Source: Cellulomonas aerilata (lineage in GTDB: Bacteria > Actinomycetota > Actinomycetes > Actinomycetales > Cellulomonadaceae). Taken from it: DNA of 61,373 nt. Position numbers and translations under genes: made by a program. Positions 40,097 through 50,089 of this stretch are shown here, piece after piece. The notes under the pieces were generated by a model. The model made no database searches. It was not told where the DNA came from and was given only the letters and a program-made list of their open reading frames with translations. Each line of letters opens with the position of its first letter. Positions within the stretch are counted from its first letter, which is position 1. The stretch lies in assembly GCF_007991755.1 (NCBI RefSeq), contig NZ_BJYY01000011.1:1-61373 (forward strand), read 5' to 3'.

Positions 40097-40918
40097 TCAG
40101 GACGCGGTGCCGGGGGCGGCCGGGCGACGCCGGACGGCCGCCGTCACGAGGGCCGCCGCACCGAGCGCGAGGCCGGTCCCGCCGAGCCACCGGGCGCCGG
40201 TGTCGTCGCGGGACGACCCCGCCGCCGTGCCAGTCGCCGTGCCGGCGGCGGCGTCGGCCGTCGTGCCGTCGGTCGTGGCCTCGTCGGCGTCCGTGCCGCC
40301 GTCAGCGGCGGGTGCGGCGCCGTGGTGGTCGCCGCCCTCCTCCTCCGCGGCGGTGGTCACCAGCACCGGCGCCGGGAGCTCGGGCTCCGAGCCGTCGGGC
40401 ATCGGTGCCTCGGACCACAGGACGGTCTCCCCGTCGGAGTAGCTCTGGGTCGCCGGCAGGAGCACCTCGGTGCCCGCCTCGGGCAGCGGACCCACCGAGA
40501 TGGAGAACTCCTGGTACTGGCCGGGGCCCACCTCGGCACCCGGCTGGGCCGTCCACACCACGGCCGTCGGGGCCTCGGTGATCGTCGTGCCTTCCCGGTC
40601 GACGGGCGCCGGCAGCGCGCCGCGCTCCACGACGGCGGTCCAGCCGGGCACGGGCTTGGTCCGCACGGACGTCAGCGGGGTGTCGGTCGGCAGCTCCACG
40701 CGCACCCCGACGGTCGCGGCGGTGTCGGACTCGGTCGGCACGCGGAACGTCAGCTGCGCGAAGCCGCCGGCGGTGGTGTTGTCGGGCAGCACGCGCACGT
40801 GCGCCGACGCCGCGGACGCCGGTGCGAGCAGCAGCGCGGCGGTCGCCGTTGCGGTGAGTGCGAGGGCCGGCAACCGCCGGGCGGTGCGGGGGGTGCGGGT
40901 GTTCAGGGACGTGGACAT
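40097..40918 (-). CDS. YcnI-family copper-binding membrane protein (DUF1775)
   Basis: A 273-residue protein. A signal peptide (ALALTATATAALLLAPASA) is cleaved near ASAHV, so the mature protein would begin with His, the copper-binding N-terminal histidine typical of YcnI. The DUF1775 domain follows (VLPDNTTAGGFAQLTFRVP, TESDTAATVGVRVELP, WTAQPGAEVGPGQYQEF, LPATQSYSDGETVLWSE). An Asp/Thr/Ala-rich linker and one C-terminal membrane helix (LGGTGLALGAAALVTAAV) with an Arg anchor end it. YcnI binds Cu(II) outside the cell and works in copper homeostasis. A His-containing membrane protein gene lies upstream on the same strand. Confidence 0.92.
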   Translation of the reverse strand: MSTSLNTRTPRTARRLPALALTATATAALLLAPASAASAHVRVLPDNTTAGGFAQLTFRVPTESDTAATVGVRVELPTDTPLTSVRTKPVPGWTAVVERGALPAPVDREGTTITEAPTAVVWTAQPGAEVGPGQYQEFSISVGPLPEAGTEVLLPATQSYSDGETVLWSEAPMPDGSEPELPAPVLVTTAAEEEGGDHHGAAPAADGGTDADEATTDGTTADAAAGTATGTAAGSSRDDTGARWLGGTGLALGAAALVTAAVRRRPAAPGTAS

Positions 40919-41020
40919 GGCAGAGCTCTCTTCCGGTCACAGGAGGGGGACGGCGTCGGCCGGGCACGGGGCTCCGGCACAAGGCGTCGCCACGACCGCC
41001 GTGACCGGCGCGAGGGCCGG

Positions 41021-41620
41021 TCAGGCGGTGACGAGGAGGGCGACGCCGACCCCGCGAGGTGGTCCGCGTCGCGGTCGGCCCCTCACCCACCACCGTCCCG
41101 GGCGGACGGCGACCGGCGCCGCGACCACGACCCGGCGCGGCAGGCGCACCGGGTGGACGGTGACCGCGCAGCGCTGCCAGGCCGGCCGGACCGCGGCGAC
41201 GAGCCACCCCAGCACCCGGTCGCCCTGCGCGAGGAGCAGCGCCGCCGCGAGCGTCGCGGCCAGGTGCATGGTGAGCATCACCGCGTCCGACTGCACCGAC
41301 CCGAGGCCCGGACCGGACGCCGTGGCCGCGCTCGTCCCGCCGGCCAGGTCGTGCGCGTGCGACGCGCTGACCGTCAGCAGGTGGTGGACGACGTACTGGC
41401 TCGCGCTCACCAGGCCGAGCGAGACGCGGCGCGGAGGTCGTCCGCCGGTCAGCACCGCCGCGACGGCCACCATCAGCCCGGCGGGGACGACGAGCGCGCC
41501 CAGGGACGGCGCCGGTCCGCCACCGGCGCCGTGCGCCGCGACGGCGGAGCCGAGCAGCACCGCAGCCACCGCGAGCACGCGGCGCAGCGGCCGGCGCGCG
41601 GTCGGGACGGGGCGGCTCAC
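41021..41620 (-). CDS. Polytopic membrane protein next to ycnI
   Basis: A 199-residue protein with about four membrane helices: VLAVAAVLLGSAVAAHG, LGALVVPAGLMVAVAAVL, LGLVSASQYVVHHLLTV and AVMLTMHLAATLAAALLL. Several histidines lie in or beside the helices (YVVHHLLTV, ASHAHD, MLTMHLAA), plausible metal ligands. I do not recognise a family. It precedes ycnI by 102 bp on the same strand, so a role in copper handling is a reasonable guess. The GTG at 41620 has no Shine-Dalgarno sequence; CACGGT ends 7 nt upstream, so it may be leaderless. The C-terminal 50 residues are Arg/Pro-rich. Confidence 0.65.
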   Translation of the reverse strand: MSRPVPTARRPLRRVLAVAAVLLGSAVAAHGAGGGPAPSLGALVVPAGLMVAVAAVLTGGRPPRRVSLGLVSASQYVVHHLLTVSASHAHDLAGGTSAATASGPGLGSVQSDAVMLTMHLAATLAAALLLAQGDRVLGWLVAAVRPAWQRCAVTVHPVRLPRRVVVAAPVAVRPGRWWVRGRPRRGPPRGVGVALLVTA

Positions 41621-41676
41621 AGGCAGGACCGTGCCGGGCGCGCGTGAAGCAGCCGTCAAACCCGCCGCCCCGGCGG

Positions 41677-43560
41677 TCAGCGCGAGGCGCCGGCCAGCGC
41701 GGTCAGCACGTCGCGCGCGATGTCCTGCGGGCGCAGCCGCAGGCCGTCGACGATCTGCTCGCGGCTGGCGTGGTCGAGGAACCCCAGCGGGATGCCGATG
41801 GACTGGACCGGCGTCGCCACGCCCGCCTCCCGCGAGCGCTGGGCGAGCATCGCGCCGACGCCGCCGTCGACCAGGCCGTCCTCGATCGTGACGACGTGGG
41901 CGTGCTCCCCGGCGAGCTTGACCAGCGCGGACGGCACGGGCAGGACCCAACGGGGGTCCACGACCGTCACCCGCAGGCCGTGCGCGGCGAGCAGGTCGGC
42001 GGTCTGCAGCGCGGTGGGCACCATCGAGCCCACGCCGACGACCAGCACCTCCGGGTCCCCGGGCTCCCCCACCCGCGCCAGCACGTCGACGCCGTCGACG
42101 GTCTCCAGCGCGGGGATCGGGTCCACCAGCGAGCCCTTGGGGTAGCGCACCACGGTGGGGGCGTCGTCGACGTCCACGGCCGCCCGCAGCGCCTCGCGCA
42201 GGGTCGGCTCGTCACGCGGCGCGGCCAGGCGCAGGCCCGGGACGACGGAGAGCATGGCCATGTCCCACATGCCGTTGTGGCTGGCGCCGTCGTCGCCGGT
42301 GATGCCGGCCCGGTCGAGCACGAAGGTGACGCCGGCGCGGTGCAGCGCGACGTCCATGAGGACCTGGTCGAACGCACGGTTGAGGAACGTGGCGTAGACG
42401 GCCACCACCGGGTGCAGCCCGGCGAAGGCCATGCCTGCCGCGGACGTCGCCGCGTGCTGCTCGGCGATGCCGACGTCGAACGTGCGGGTCGGGAACTCGG
42501 CGGCGAACGGCGCCAGCCCGACCGGGGCGAGCATGGCGGCGGTGATCGCGACGACATCGGGACGACGACGGCCGATGCGGACCATCTCGTCGGCGAACAC
42601 CGACGTCCAGCCGAAGCGGGACGGCGCGAGCGGCAGGCCGGTCTCCGGGTGGATCTGCCCGACGGCGTGGAACCGGTCGGCGACGTCCTGCTCCGCGGGG
42701 CTGTACCCGCGGCCCTTCTCGGTCATGACGTGCACGATGACCGGACCGCCGAACGCCTTCGCCCGGCGCAGCGCGACCTCGACCGCGGCGGTGTCGTGCC
42801 CGTCGATCGGGCCGGTGTACTTGATCCCCAGGTCCTCGAACATCCCCTGCGGGGCGACGACGTCCTTCAGGCCCTTCTTCAGCCCGTGCAGCCACTCGTA
42901 GGCGAACCGGCCGGGCATGCCGGTGCGGTGCAGCGCGCGCTTGCCCCAGGACAGGAAGCTCTCGTACCCGCGGGTGGTCCGCAGGGTGTCGAGGTGGAAC
43001 GCGAGCCCGCCCATGGTCGGGGCGTAGGAGCGGCCGTTGTCGTTGACGACGATGACCAGCCGGCGGTCGTGGCCCTCGGCGATGTTGTTCAGCGCCTCCC
43101 AGGCCATCCCGCCGGTCAGCGCCCCGTCACCGATGACGGCGACGACGTGGCGGTCGGTGCGGCCCTGCACGACGTTCGCCTTGGCGATGCCGTCCGCCCA
43201 GCTCAGTGCGGTGGACGCGTGCGAGTTCTCCACGACGTCGTGCTCGGACTCCCCGCGGCTGGGGTAGCCGGACAGCCCGCCGCGCTTGCGCAGGGCGGAG
43301 AAGTCCTGCCGACCCGTGAGCAGCTTGTGCACGTAGGCCTGGTGGCCGGTGTCGAAGACCATCGTGTCGCGTGGGGACTCGAACACCCGGTGCATCGCGA
43401 TCGTCAGCTCGACGACCCCGAGGTTGGGGCCCAGGTGCCCGCCGGTCCGGGAGACCGACTGCACGAGGAACTCGCGGACCTCGTCGGCGAGCTCGTCGAC
43501 CTGTGCAGGGGTGAGCCGGCGCAGGTCGGCGGGCGTGGTGATCCGGTCCAGGAGCCCCAT
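41677..43560 (-). CDS. dxs: 1-deoxy-D-xylulose-5-phosphate synthase
   Basis: A 627-residue thiamine-diphosphate enzyme that joins pyruvate and glyceraldehyde 3-phosphate, the first step of the MEP isoprenoid pathway; it also feeds thiamine and pyridoxal synthesis. Family motifs are [18 protein letters not shown], the [15 protein letters not shown] stretch, the ThDP-binding [17 protein letters not shown] (GDG...N), [11 protein letters not shown], and the transketolase-like [16 protein letters not shown] and [15 protein letters not shown]. The length and start ([16 protein letters not shown]) are as expected; GGAGGG precedes the ATG. It is a single gene. Confidence 0.97.
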   Translation of the reverse strand: MGLLDRITTPADLRRLTPAQVDELADEVREFLVQSVSRTGGHLGPNLGVVELTIAMHRVFESPRDTMVFDTGHQAYVHKLLTGRQDFSALRKRGGLSGYPSRGESEHDVVENSHASTALSWADGIAKANVVQGRTDRHVVAVIGDGALTGGMAWEALNNIAEGHDRRLVIVVNDNGRSYAPTMGGLAFHLDTLRTTRGYESFLSWGKRALHRTGMPGRFAYEWLHGLKKGLKDVVAPQGMFEDLGIKYTGPIDGHDTAAVEVALRRAKAFGGPVIVHVMTEKGRGYSPAEQDVADRFHAVGQIHPETGLPLAPSRFGWTSVFADEMVRIGRRRPDVVAITAAMLAPVGLAPFAAEFPTRTFDVGIAEQHAATSAAGMAFAGLHPVVAVYATFLNRAFDQVLMDVALHRAGVTFVLDRAGITGDDGASHNGMWDMAMLSVVPGLRLAAPRDEPTLREALRAAVDVDDAPTVVRYPKGSLVDPIPALETVDGVDVLARVGEPGDPEVLVVGVGSMVPTALQTADLLAAHGLRVTVVDPRWVLPVPSALVKLAGEHAHVVTIEDGLVDGGVGAMLAQRSREAGVATPVQSIGIPLGFLDHASREQIVDGLRLRPQDIARDVLTALAGASR

Positions 43561-43704
43561 GACGTGTCCCTCCGTGGTCAGGCGACGTCGCCGCACGGAT
43601 GACGACCGGCGGAGTGCGCCCGCAAGTCTAGTTCGCCGGGTGCGGAGCACGCGCCCGAGCCCCGTGTGACGACGCGCTCACGGCCGCCGTCGTGCCGGGC
43701 CGGA

Positions 43705-43734
43705 CGGGGCGTCCGGTGCGTGCCGGACGCCCCG
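43705..43734 (-). terminator. Terminator after alpha/beta hydrolase
   Basis: CGGGGCGTCCGG (43705-43716), 6-nt loop, CCGGACGCCCCG (43723-43734): a perfect 12-bp stem, 9 bp beyond the hydrolase stop. Confidence 0.75.
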
Positions 43735-43743
43735 CCCGTCGTC

Positions 43744-44636
<893 letters not shown>

Positions 44637-44637
44637 A

Positions 44638-44653
44638 GAGAACGAGCGTTCTC
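44638..44653. promoter_or_regulatory. TetR operator 2
   Basis: GAGAACGAGCGTTCTC, identical 7-bp arms to operator 1 with a different centre, 36 bp from it. Confidence 0.75.
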
Positions 44654-44719
44654 AGCGCAACAGGCGTGCCGGTGAACCTTCGGCGGGCATCGGGTGACGA
44701 CAGGGAGGACGGTGGGAGC

Positions 44720-45352
44720 GTGACGACGACGGGCACGACGACCGGCACCGTGGCCCCCGCGGACGACGTCCGGCAGCGCATCGTGGCCGCGGCGGACGCG
44801 CTGTTCTACGGGCGCGGGATCCAGGCGGTCGGCATGGACGAGGTCCGCGCGGCGGCGGGCGTCTCCCTCAAGCGGTTGTACACGCAGTTCCCGGGCAAGG
44901 AGCAGCTCGTGCTCGCGGTGCTCGACGCCCGCCACCGGCAGTGGCAGGACGGTCTGACGGCGGCCGCGGCCGGGATCGCCGCCCCGCGCGACCGCCTGCT
45001 GGCGGTCTACGACTTCCTCGAGCGGTGGTTCACCGACGACACGTTCCGCGGCTGCGGCTTCATCAACGCGTTCGGGGAGCTGGGTGCGACGTCCCCCGGG
45101 GTGGCGCAGGCCGCCCGCGCGCACAAGGAGTCGTTCCAGGTCTACGTGGCGGCGCTGGCCGAGGAGGCCGGCGGCGACGCGGACCTCGCCGCCCAGCTGG
45201 TCCTGCTCGCCGAGGGCGCGCAGACCACCGCGGCGATCTCCGGCCGACCGGACGCCGCGCGCCAGGCCCGCCGGGCCGCGCAGGTGCTGGTCGAGGCGGC
45301 GCTGGGCGCCCCCACGGGTCCCGGCGGCGCGGACGGCGCCCGGGTGCGATGA
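44720..45352 (+). CDS. TetR/AcrR-family regulator
   Basis: A 210-residue repressor. The N-terminal DNA-binding domain (about residues 15-65) reads RQRIVAAADALFYGRGIQAVGMD, EVRAAAGVSLKRLYTQFPGKEQLV, a textbook TetR helix-turn-helix. The C-terminal ligand domain has FLERWFTDDTFRGCGFINAFGEL, found in a YxaF-like subgroup in which a Cys sits in this helix. The GTG at 44720 is chosen from GGAGG about 10 nt upstream; starts further up lie in promoter DNA. It is divergent from the alpha/beta hydrolase, with two matched palindromes (44602, 44638) as likely autoregulatory sites. Confidence 0.88.
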   Translation: MTTTGTTTGTVAPADDVRQRIVAAADALFYGRGIQAVGMDEVRAAAGVSLKRLYTQFPGKEQLVLAVLDARHRQWQDGLTAAAAGIAAPRDRLLAVYDFLERWFTDDTFRGCGFINAFGELGATSPGVAQAARAHKESFQVYVAALAEEAGGDADLAAQLVLLAEGAQTTAAISGRPDAARQARRAAQVLVEAALGAPTGPGGADGARVR

Positions 45353-45443
45353 CGACGCCACCCCGCGCCCCGGGCCGACCACCCGCCGGCTGTCCGGACC
45401 GGACGGTCCGACCGGCCGGTCCCGGCGTCCCAGGATCACCGAC

Positions 45444-45923
45444 GTGGAGCTGAGGGACGCCGGCAGCGACGACCTCGACCTGCTCCACGACATGCTCCTC
45501 CTCGCCTTCACCTGGGACGGGACACCTCGCTTCACCCGCGAGGAGGTGCTCGCGGCGGACCACACCGCGCGCTACCTCGGCGGCTGGCGGCGCCCGGGCG
45601 ACCTCGGTCTCGTCGCCGTGGACGGCCGGACGCCGCTGGGCGCGATCTGGGCGCGTGCCCTCCCTGCCGCCACGCCCGGCTACGGGTACGTGGCCGACGA
45701 CGTCCCGGAGCTCGGCATGGCGGTCGCGCCCGCGCACCGCGGACGAGGCGTGGGCTCCGCCCTGCTCGCCGGCTGCCTCCGTCAGGCCCGCGCGACGGGT
45801 CGGCGGGCCGTGAGCCTGAGCGTCGAGGACGGGAACTCCGCGGCCCGGGCGCTGTACGTCCGGCACGGCTTCGTCACCGTCGGCCGCGACGGGGGCTCCG
45901 ACACCATGCTCCGCGAGCTCTGA
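45444..45923 (+). CDS. GNAT-family N-acetyltransferase
   Basis: A 159-residue acetyltransferase. The acetyl-CoA loop is in LGMAVAPAHRGRGVGSALLAGCLRQ (R-G-x-G-x-G/A form RGRGVG), followed by VSLSVEDGNSAARALYVRHGF, the usual motif B end. The N-terminal half (VELRDAGSDDLDLLHDMLLLAFTW) is the substrate side. The acceptor is unknown. The GTG start has only a weak AGGA upstream. It lies 91 bp after the TetR gene, on the same strand. Confidence 0.88.
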   Translation: MELRDAGSDDLDLLHDMLLLAFTWDGTPRFTREEVLAADHTARYLGGWRRPGDLGLVAVDGRTPLGAIWARALPAATPGYGYVADDVPELGMAVAPAHRGRGVGSALLAGCLRQARATGRRAVSLSVEDGNSAARALYVRHGFVTVGRDGGSDTMLREL

Positions 45924-45976
45924 GCGAGCGTCCGGGCACGACCAGCTGACGACCACGTCGTGTCGGTGCCCTGACC

Positions 45977-45982
45977 TACGGT
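45977..45982 (+). promoter_or_regulatory. -10 element, leaderless start
   Basis: TACGGT ends 6 nt before the ATG at 45989; no Shine-Dalgarno sequence. Confidence 0.55.
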
Positions 45983-45988
45983 TCGGGG

Positions 45989-46390
45989 ATGGGCACCGGA
46001 CGGGACTGGGTGATCGTCGCCTCGCGTGACCATGCGCGGCGCGGGGTCGCTGCCGGTTTCGTGATGGCCAACCACGGCAGGCGGGCGCCCCTGGCGCGGA
46101 TGTCACGCGGGGACCGCGTGCTGATCTACTCGCCGACGACGAGCTACCCGGACGGAGCCCCGCTGCGTGCCGTCACGATCGTCGGGGAGGTGACCGGTGA
46201 GGCACCCGAGCCGAGCGACGTGATCGCCGGCGGCTTCCGTCGTGCGGCCTCCCTGCGCGAGATCGAGCCGGTGCCGTTGGAGCGGGTCCGCGACCACCTG
46301 CCCGTCTCACGTCTGCGGTTCGGCTTCTTCGAGCTCGACCCTGCGCAGGCAGCGGCCATCTGGGGCCTCGTGCACGAGCCCACCGCCTGA
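45989..46390 (+). CDS. EVE domain-containing protein
   Basis: A 133-residue protein that is a single EVE (PUA-like) domain: WVIVASRDHARRGVAAGFVM at the start, RMSRGDRVLIYSPTTSYP (the ligand-cage region), VTIVGEVTGEAPEP, and a C-terminal LRFGFFELDPAQAAAIWG. EVE domains bind modified bases in DNA or RNA and are found in quality-control and defence proteins; here it stands alone without a nuclease neighbour, so no role can be set. It is leaderless and converges on the SLH-protein gene. Confidence 0.85.
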   Translation: MGTGRDWVIVASRDHARRGVAAGFVMANHGRRAPLARMSRGDRVLIYSPTTSYPDGAPLRAVTIVGEVTGEAPEPSDVIAGGFRRAASLREIEPVPLERVRDHLPVSRLRFGFFELDPAQAAAIWGLVHEPTA

Positions 46391-46422
46391 GCCCGTCCGG
46401 GGCACGTCGGTCACCGGCGATC

Positions 46423-46440
46423 CGGGCCGCACCGGGCCCG
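46423..46440. terminator. Hairpin between convergent genes
   Basis: CGGGCC-GCACCG-GGCCCG, a perfect 6-bp stem, between the EVE and SLH genes. Confidence 0.4.
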
Positions 46441-46455
46441 TGGCGACGCCCCCGC

Positions 46456-47898
46456 TCAGTCGAGCGCGCTGGCCCGGTGCAGGAAGGCCGCCATCGCCTC
46501 CCGGCGGACCGGGTCGGCGGGACGGAACTCCCGGCGCCCGCCGCCGAGGTCCGTCCCGGTCGAGATGCCGGCCTCCGCCAGCCAGGCGATCTCCGTCGCG
46601 AACGGCCTCCCGGGCGCGACGTCGACGAAGGGCGTCGCCCCCGTCGCGACCGGTGGCCGGCCCAGGGCCCGGTACAGGAACGCGGCCATCGCCTCGCGGC
46701 TGACCGGCTCGGCGGGGCGGAACTCGGTGCGCCCGCCACCGAGGTCGGTCCCGGTGGAGATGGCCTGGTCGGCCAACCACGAGATCTCGGCGTAGAACGG
46801 CGCGCCGACGGGGACGTCGACGAAGCGCGGTGTGGTCGGCGGGGTGTAGGGCGGACGACCGGCGGACCGGTAGAGGAAGGCGGCCATGGCCTCGCGCCGC
46901 ACCGGCGCGCCGGGGTCGAAGAGCACCGAGCCGTCCGGTCGCTGGGTCCCCGTCGTGATGCCGCTGGTGCGCAGCCAGTCGATGTCGCAGAAGAAGGGCG
47001 ATCCGAGAGCCACGTCGGCGAAGCCGGGCCGCTCGGCGGTGGCGGCGAAGGGCACGACCGTCGTGTGCCGCGTGCCGCCGAACCGCCCGGCCGACACCCG
47101 CAGGCCGGCGGCGGCCTCGGGCAGGTCCGCCGGCAGCTGCAGGGTCACCGACCGCGCGTCCGCGCCGTGGTCCAGGACCGCGGTGCGGGGGTCGAGGGTC
47201 CCGAGCGCGAAGCCGCAGGCGTCGAGCACCTCCAGGCGGGGAAAGTTCGACTGGTCCTCGAAGAAGCCTGCGTCGGCGTGCAGGATCAGCACGCCCTCGG
47301 GCGCCGCCGGCACCGCCGCGGTGCGGAACTCGTCCGAGTTGAAGCTGATCGGGTGGTCCAGGGTCGCGCGGAGCTCCGCGGCTCCGCCGCCGGGCACGAG
47401 CGCCAGCTCGACGGCGAGATCGACCCGGTCACGGCTGCCGGCGCCCCGCAGCTGCAGGACGTACCAGTCCTCGGCCGCAGCGCAGGTGCGGAGCGCGGCG
47501 GGGTCGAGGACGAGGTCCCATCCGTCCATCCGCAGAGCGGCCTGGGCGTCGGCGGGGCACAGGTCCGCCGTGCCGCCCTTGATCGCGTGCAGCTCCAGCG
47601 TCCGGGGATCGACGTCGGTGCCGGTCGTGACCCGCGAGGGGAAGACGAAGCGGACGGACGACGCGTCGGCCGGGATCTCCCGGGCGGGCGCCAGCCCCAT
47701 GGCCACCCACCGCTCGTCGAACACGCGCGCGGTCGGCGAGCCGGTCGGCACCGTGACGTCCACAGGGTCGGGGACGGCCGCGGCGGGGACGGCGGCGGCG
47801 GCGGGGCCGGCGAGCGTGAGCAGCAGGCCGGCGACCGACGCGATCGGGACGAGTCGGGACCGGCGGGTCGACCGCCGGGTGCGGACCGAGGTGCTCAC
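46456..47898 (-). CDS. Secreted S-layer homology (SLH) domain protein
   Basis: A 480-residue exported protein. The signal peptide (RLVPIASVAGLLLTLAGPAAAA) ends near residue 36. A beta-rich domain of about 250 residues follows with four to six cysteines (DLCPAD, LRTCAAA, DACGFAL, FFCDIDWL), with no family recognised. The C-terminal 180 residues are three SLH repeats, each starting F-V/A-D-V and ending REAMAAFLYR (FADVALGSPFF, FVDVPVGAPFY, FVDVAPGRPFA). SLH triplets anchor proteins to pyruvylated wall polymers. The GTG follows GAGGAG. The three repeats are very alike, especially STGTDLGGGR in repeats 2 and 3. Confidence 0.9.
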   Translation of the reverse strand: MSTSVRTRRSTRRSRLVPIASVAGLLLTLAGPAAAAVPAAAVPDPVDVTVPTGSPTARVFDERWVAMGLAPAREIPADASSVRFVFPSRVTTGTDVDPRTLELHAIKGGTADLCPADAQAALRMDGWDLVLDPAALRTCAAAEDWYVLQLRGAGSRDRVDLAVELALVPGGGAAELRATLDHPISFNSDEFRTAAVPAAPEGVLILHADAGFFEDQSNFPRLEVLDACGFALGTLDPRTAVLDHGADARSVTLQLPADLPEAAAGLRVSAGRFGGTRHTTVVPFAATAERPGFADVALGSPFFCDIDWLRTSGITTGTQRPDGSVLFDPGAPVRREAMAAFLYRSAGRPPYTPPTTPRFVDVPVGAPFYAEISWLADQAISTGTDLGGGRTEFRPAEPVSREAMAAFLYRALGRPPVATGATPFVDVAPGRPFATEIAWLAEAGISTGTDLGGGRREFRPADPVRREAMAAFLHRASALD

Positions 47899-48109
47899 GG
47901 GTCATCTCCTCACGGCCGCGGGCGCAGCCTGCACGAGGGTTCGGGCGCCGGCGGGCGCCGGCCCGCCACATCGTGCAGCACGCGGCGCACGCCAGGTGCC
48001 GCTCCGCGGACGACCACTCGCACGCGCGGGTGAAAAGCCCCGGACGGCGCCGCCGCAGGCCAACGTCACCCTGACGTCGCGCACGCTCCCGTGACGCCGA
48101 GCGGCGGAC

Positions 48110-48439
48110 TCAGCGCGGGCGGGCCTGGAGCCCGACGCCGATCCAGAAGGCGATCTGCTCGTCGGTGGCGAGGCCGTCGTCCGTGACGGTGATCCATCCG
48201 GGTCCCATGGTGCGACCGGCCCCCATCGCGGCGGGCTCTGCTCCGCGGACCCCGAGGAGCTCCCCGTGCCGACCGGGGTCGGTGCGCACGAGCAGGTCGC
48301 CGTCTCGCCCGGCCGCGACCACCAGGGCGTCGTCCACCATGAACGACAGCTTCCCGAACATCCGCACCTCGCGCACCGGCCGGTCGGCGGGCAGCAGCGC
48401 GCGCACCCGGTCGGCGAGTCCTTGCCCCCTGGCGGTCAT
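48110..48439 (-). CDS. TfoX/Sxy N-terminal domain protein
   Basis: A 109-residue protein with a TfoX N-terminal domain: [33 protein letters not shown] in outline, then [18 protein letters not shown] and [19 protein letters not shown]. The core motif RMFGxLxF and the late M-G-x-x-x-V/T-segment are characteristic. TfoX controls competence in some proteobacteria, but stand-alone domains in actinobacteria have no proven role. The ATG at 48439 has GAGGACGGGG further upstream. It is divergent from the SpoIIE-phosphatase gene. Confidence 0.85.
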   Translation of the reverse strand: MTARGQGLADRVRALLPADRPVREVRMFGKLSFMVDDALVVAAGRDGDLLVRTDPGRHGELLGVRGAEPAAMGAGRTMGPGWITVTDDGLATDEQIAFWIGVGLQARPR

Positions 48440-48792
48440 GGCCGGCCCCGTCCTCGTCGTCCGTCGCGCTCGGGACGAGCGCCCTGGTGAGGTGCGCACG
48501 GCGTCCGTCGGGCACGCACGGGGACGACGGTAGCGGCGGCGCGGCGTGGACATGGGGGATCCGGGAGCCGGCTCGGGTCCGGGACAGGCCGTGCCTGGCC
48601 GGGCCGGGCCGTGCAGCCGGGCCACACGGCGACCCCTGCCCCCGGGTCCCCGACGATCCGCCTGCTCGGCCGACTTCGCCGAGATGTCCGCGCGCCCGCC
48701 CGTCGCGACGCTGTGCTGGTCGTCGTCCCGACCGTCGCGCGTCGCCGACCCGACCCGACGCGCTGGTGCCGGGGTCGTGCCATCGTGGCCGG
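48440..48792. other. Divergent intergenic region of about 353 bp
   Basis: No gene is supported; open frames here are Arg/Pro-rich and lack start signals. It must hold the promoters of the TfoX-domain gene (left) and of the phosphatase gene (right). CATCGT at 48781-48786 ends 6 nt before the phosphatase GTG and is a near match to the leaderless -10. A GGCCGGGCC-rich stretch at about 48595-48625 could fold, but I see no clean hairpin. Confidence 0.45.
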
Positions 48793-50028
48793 GTGAAGCG
48801 AGCCGACGTCGACATCTCCGCCCTGCTCGCGGCCGCCGAGGAGGTCTCCCCGTCCGAGGCGATGTCCGCCGCTGCGGACATGCTCCGCCGCAGCCTGGGT
48901 GTGCAGTGGGCGACGTTCCTCATCGCCGACGCCGCCGGCAACACGCTCGTCGACCACCAGGACCCCGGGTCCCGGTTCCGGCTGGACGGCACGGACCCGG
49001 GGCGCGCCTGGCGCGAGCAGCGGACGGTGCACGACGGGAACGGGCGGGCGTACGCGCCGGTGACCGTGCGAGGCGACGCGCTGGGAATCCTTGCGGTGGA
49101 GCTGCCCCCGGGCGCCGAGCGGGACGCCCCCCGGGGTGACGACGGCGAGCTGGACCCGGCGACCGCGGGGCTGCTCGCGGCCGTGGCGCACGCGCTGGGG
49201 TACATCGTGGTGGCCAACCAGCGGCACACCGACACCTACGAGACGGCCATGCGGTCGGCCGAGTTCAGCCTGGCCCGGGAGATCCAGCGCCGCCTGCTGC
49301 CGCTGGGATTCGTGTGCGAAGGGGGCTCGTTCACGATCGCCGGCTGGCTCGAGCCCTCCGCCAGCGCTGCCGGCGACACGTTCGACTACGTCGCCTCCGC
49401 CGACACGCTCACCGCCACGATCACCGACGCGGTCGGCCACGACCTGAACGCCGCCCTGCTCGCCACGCTGACGGTCAACGCCCTGCGCAACGCCCGACGA
49501 CGGGGCGCGGACCTGACCGAGCAGGCGCACGCGGCGAACACGGCTCTGCTCGCCCACGGCGAGGCCGACCAGTTCGCCACGGGGATCCTCCTGGAGATCG
49601 ACCTCCGCTCGTCCGGTGACGAGCACGGCTCCAGCGGTCGCACGACGGCCCGGGTCGTCAACGCGGGACATCCGGGCGCCCTCCTGCTGCACGACGGCCA
49701 GGTCAGCAACGTCGCGCCGTCCAACAACCCCCTGCTCGGCGTGCACGAGCACGAGTTCCGGACGCAGGAGATCGAGCTGTACCCGGGCGACCGGCTGCTC
49801 CTGATGACCGACGGCATGTTCGAGCGCAGCGCCGCCGCCTTCGACCTGGCCGGTGCCCTGCGCGACACCGCCGACCTGCACCCGCGCAACGTCGCGCAGG
49901 ACATCTCCCGCACCTTCCTCGAGACGGTCGGGGACGGCGTCCAGGACGACGCGGCCGTGCTGCTGCTCGAGTGGCACGGCGGCAGCACGCGCCGCTCCAC
50001 CAGCAACGGGGCGGACGACGCCCGGTAG
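48793..50028 (+). CDS. GAF-SpoIIE (PP2C-type) protein phosphatase
   Basis: A 411-residue protein. An N-terminal GAF-like sensor (about residues 10-150: [42 protein letters not shown]) is joined by a helix with the SpoIIE linker [15 protein letters not shown] to a PP2C/SpoIIE phosphatase domain (about 190-400): the metal-site stretches are [44 protein letters not shown], and [12 protein letters not shown]. Such enzymes dephosphorylate anti-anti-sigma (STAS) proteins in partner-switching circuits. No STAS or kinase gene is adjacent. The GTG start is probably leaderless. Confidence 0.88.
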   Translation: MKRADVDISALLAAAEEVSPSEAMSAAADMLRRSLGVQWATFLIADAAGNTLVDHQDPGSRFRLDGTDPGRAWREQRTVHDGNGRAYAPVTVRGDALGILAVELPPGAERDAPRGDDGELDPATAGLLAAVAHALGYIVVANQRHTDTYETAMRSAEFSLAREIQRRLLPLGFVCEGGSFTIAGWLEPSASAAGDTFDYVASADTLTATITDAVGHDLNAALLATLTVNALRNARRRGADLTEQAHAANTALLAHGEADQFATGILLEIDLRSSGDEHGSSGRTTARVVNAGHPGALLLHDGQVSNVAPSNNPLLGVHEHEFRTQEIELYPGDRLLLMTDGMFERSAAAFDLAGALRDTADLHPRNVAQDISRTFLETVGDGVQDDAAVLLLEWHGGSTRRSTSNGADDAR

Positions 50029-50089
50029 TCCCCCGGCAGGAGGCGCCGACGTCCCCGCGTCGGCCGGCGAGGTGCTCGGACGGGGGACG

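Noticed and set aside
41644-43602. Plus-strand open frame of 652 codons antisense to dxs
   Set aside because: Composition is Arg/Gly/Val/Asp-rich with no motif or ribosome binding site; dxs on the other strand is unambiguous.
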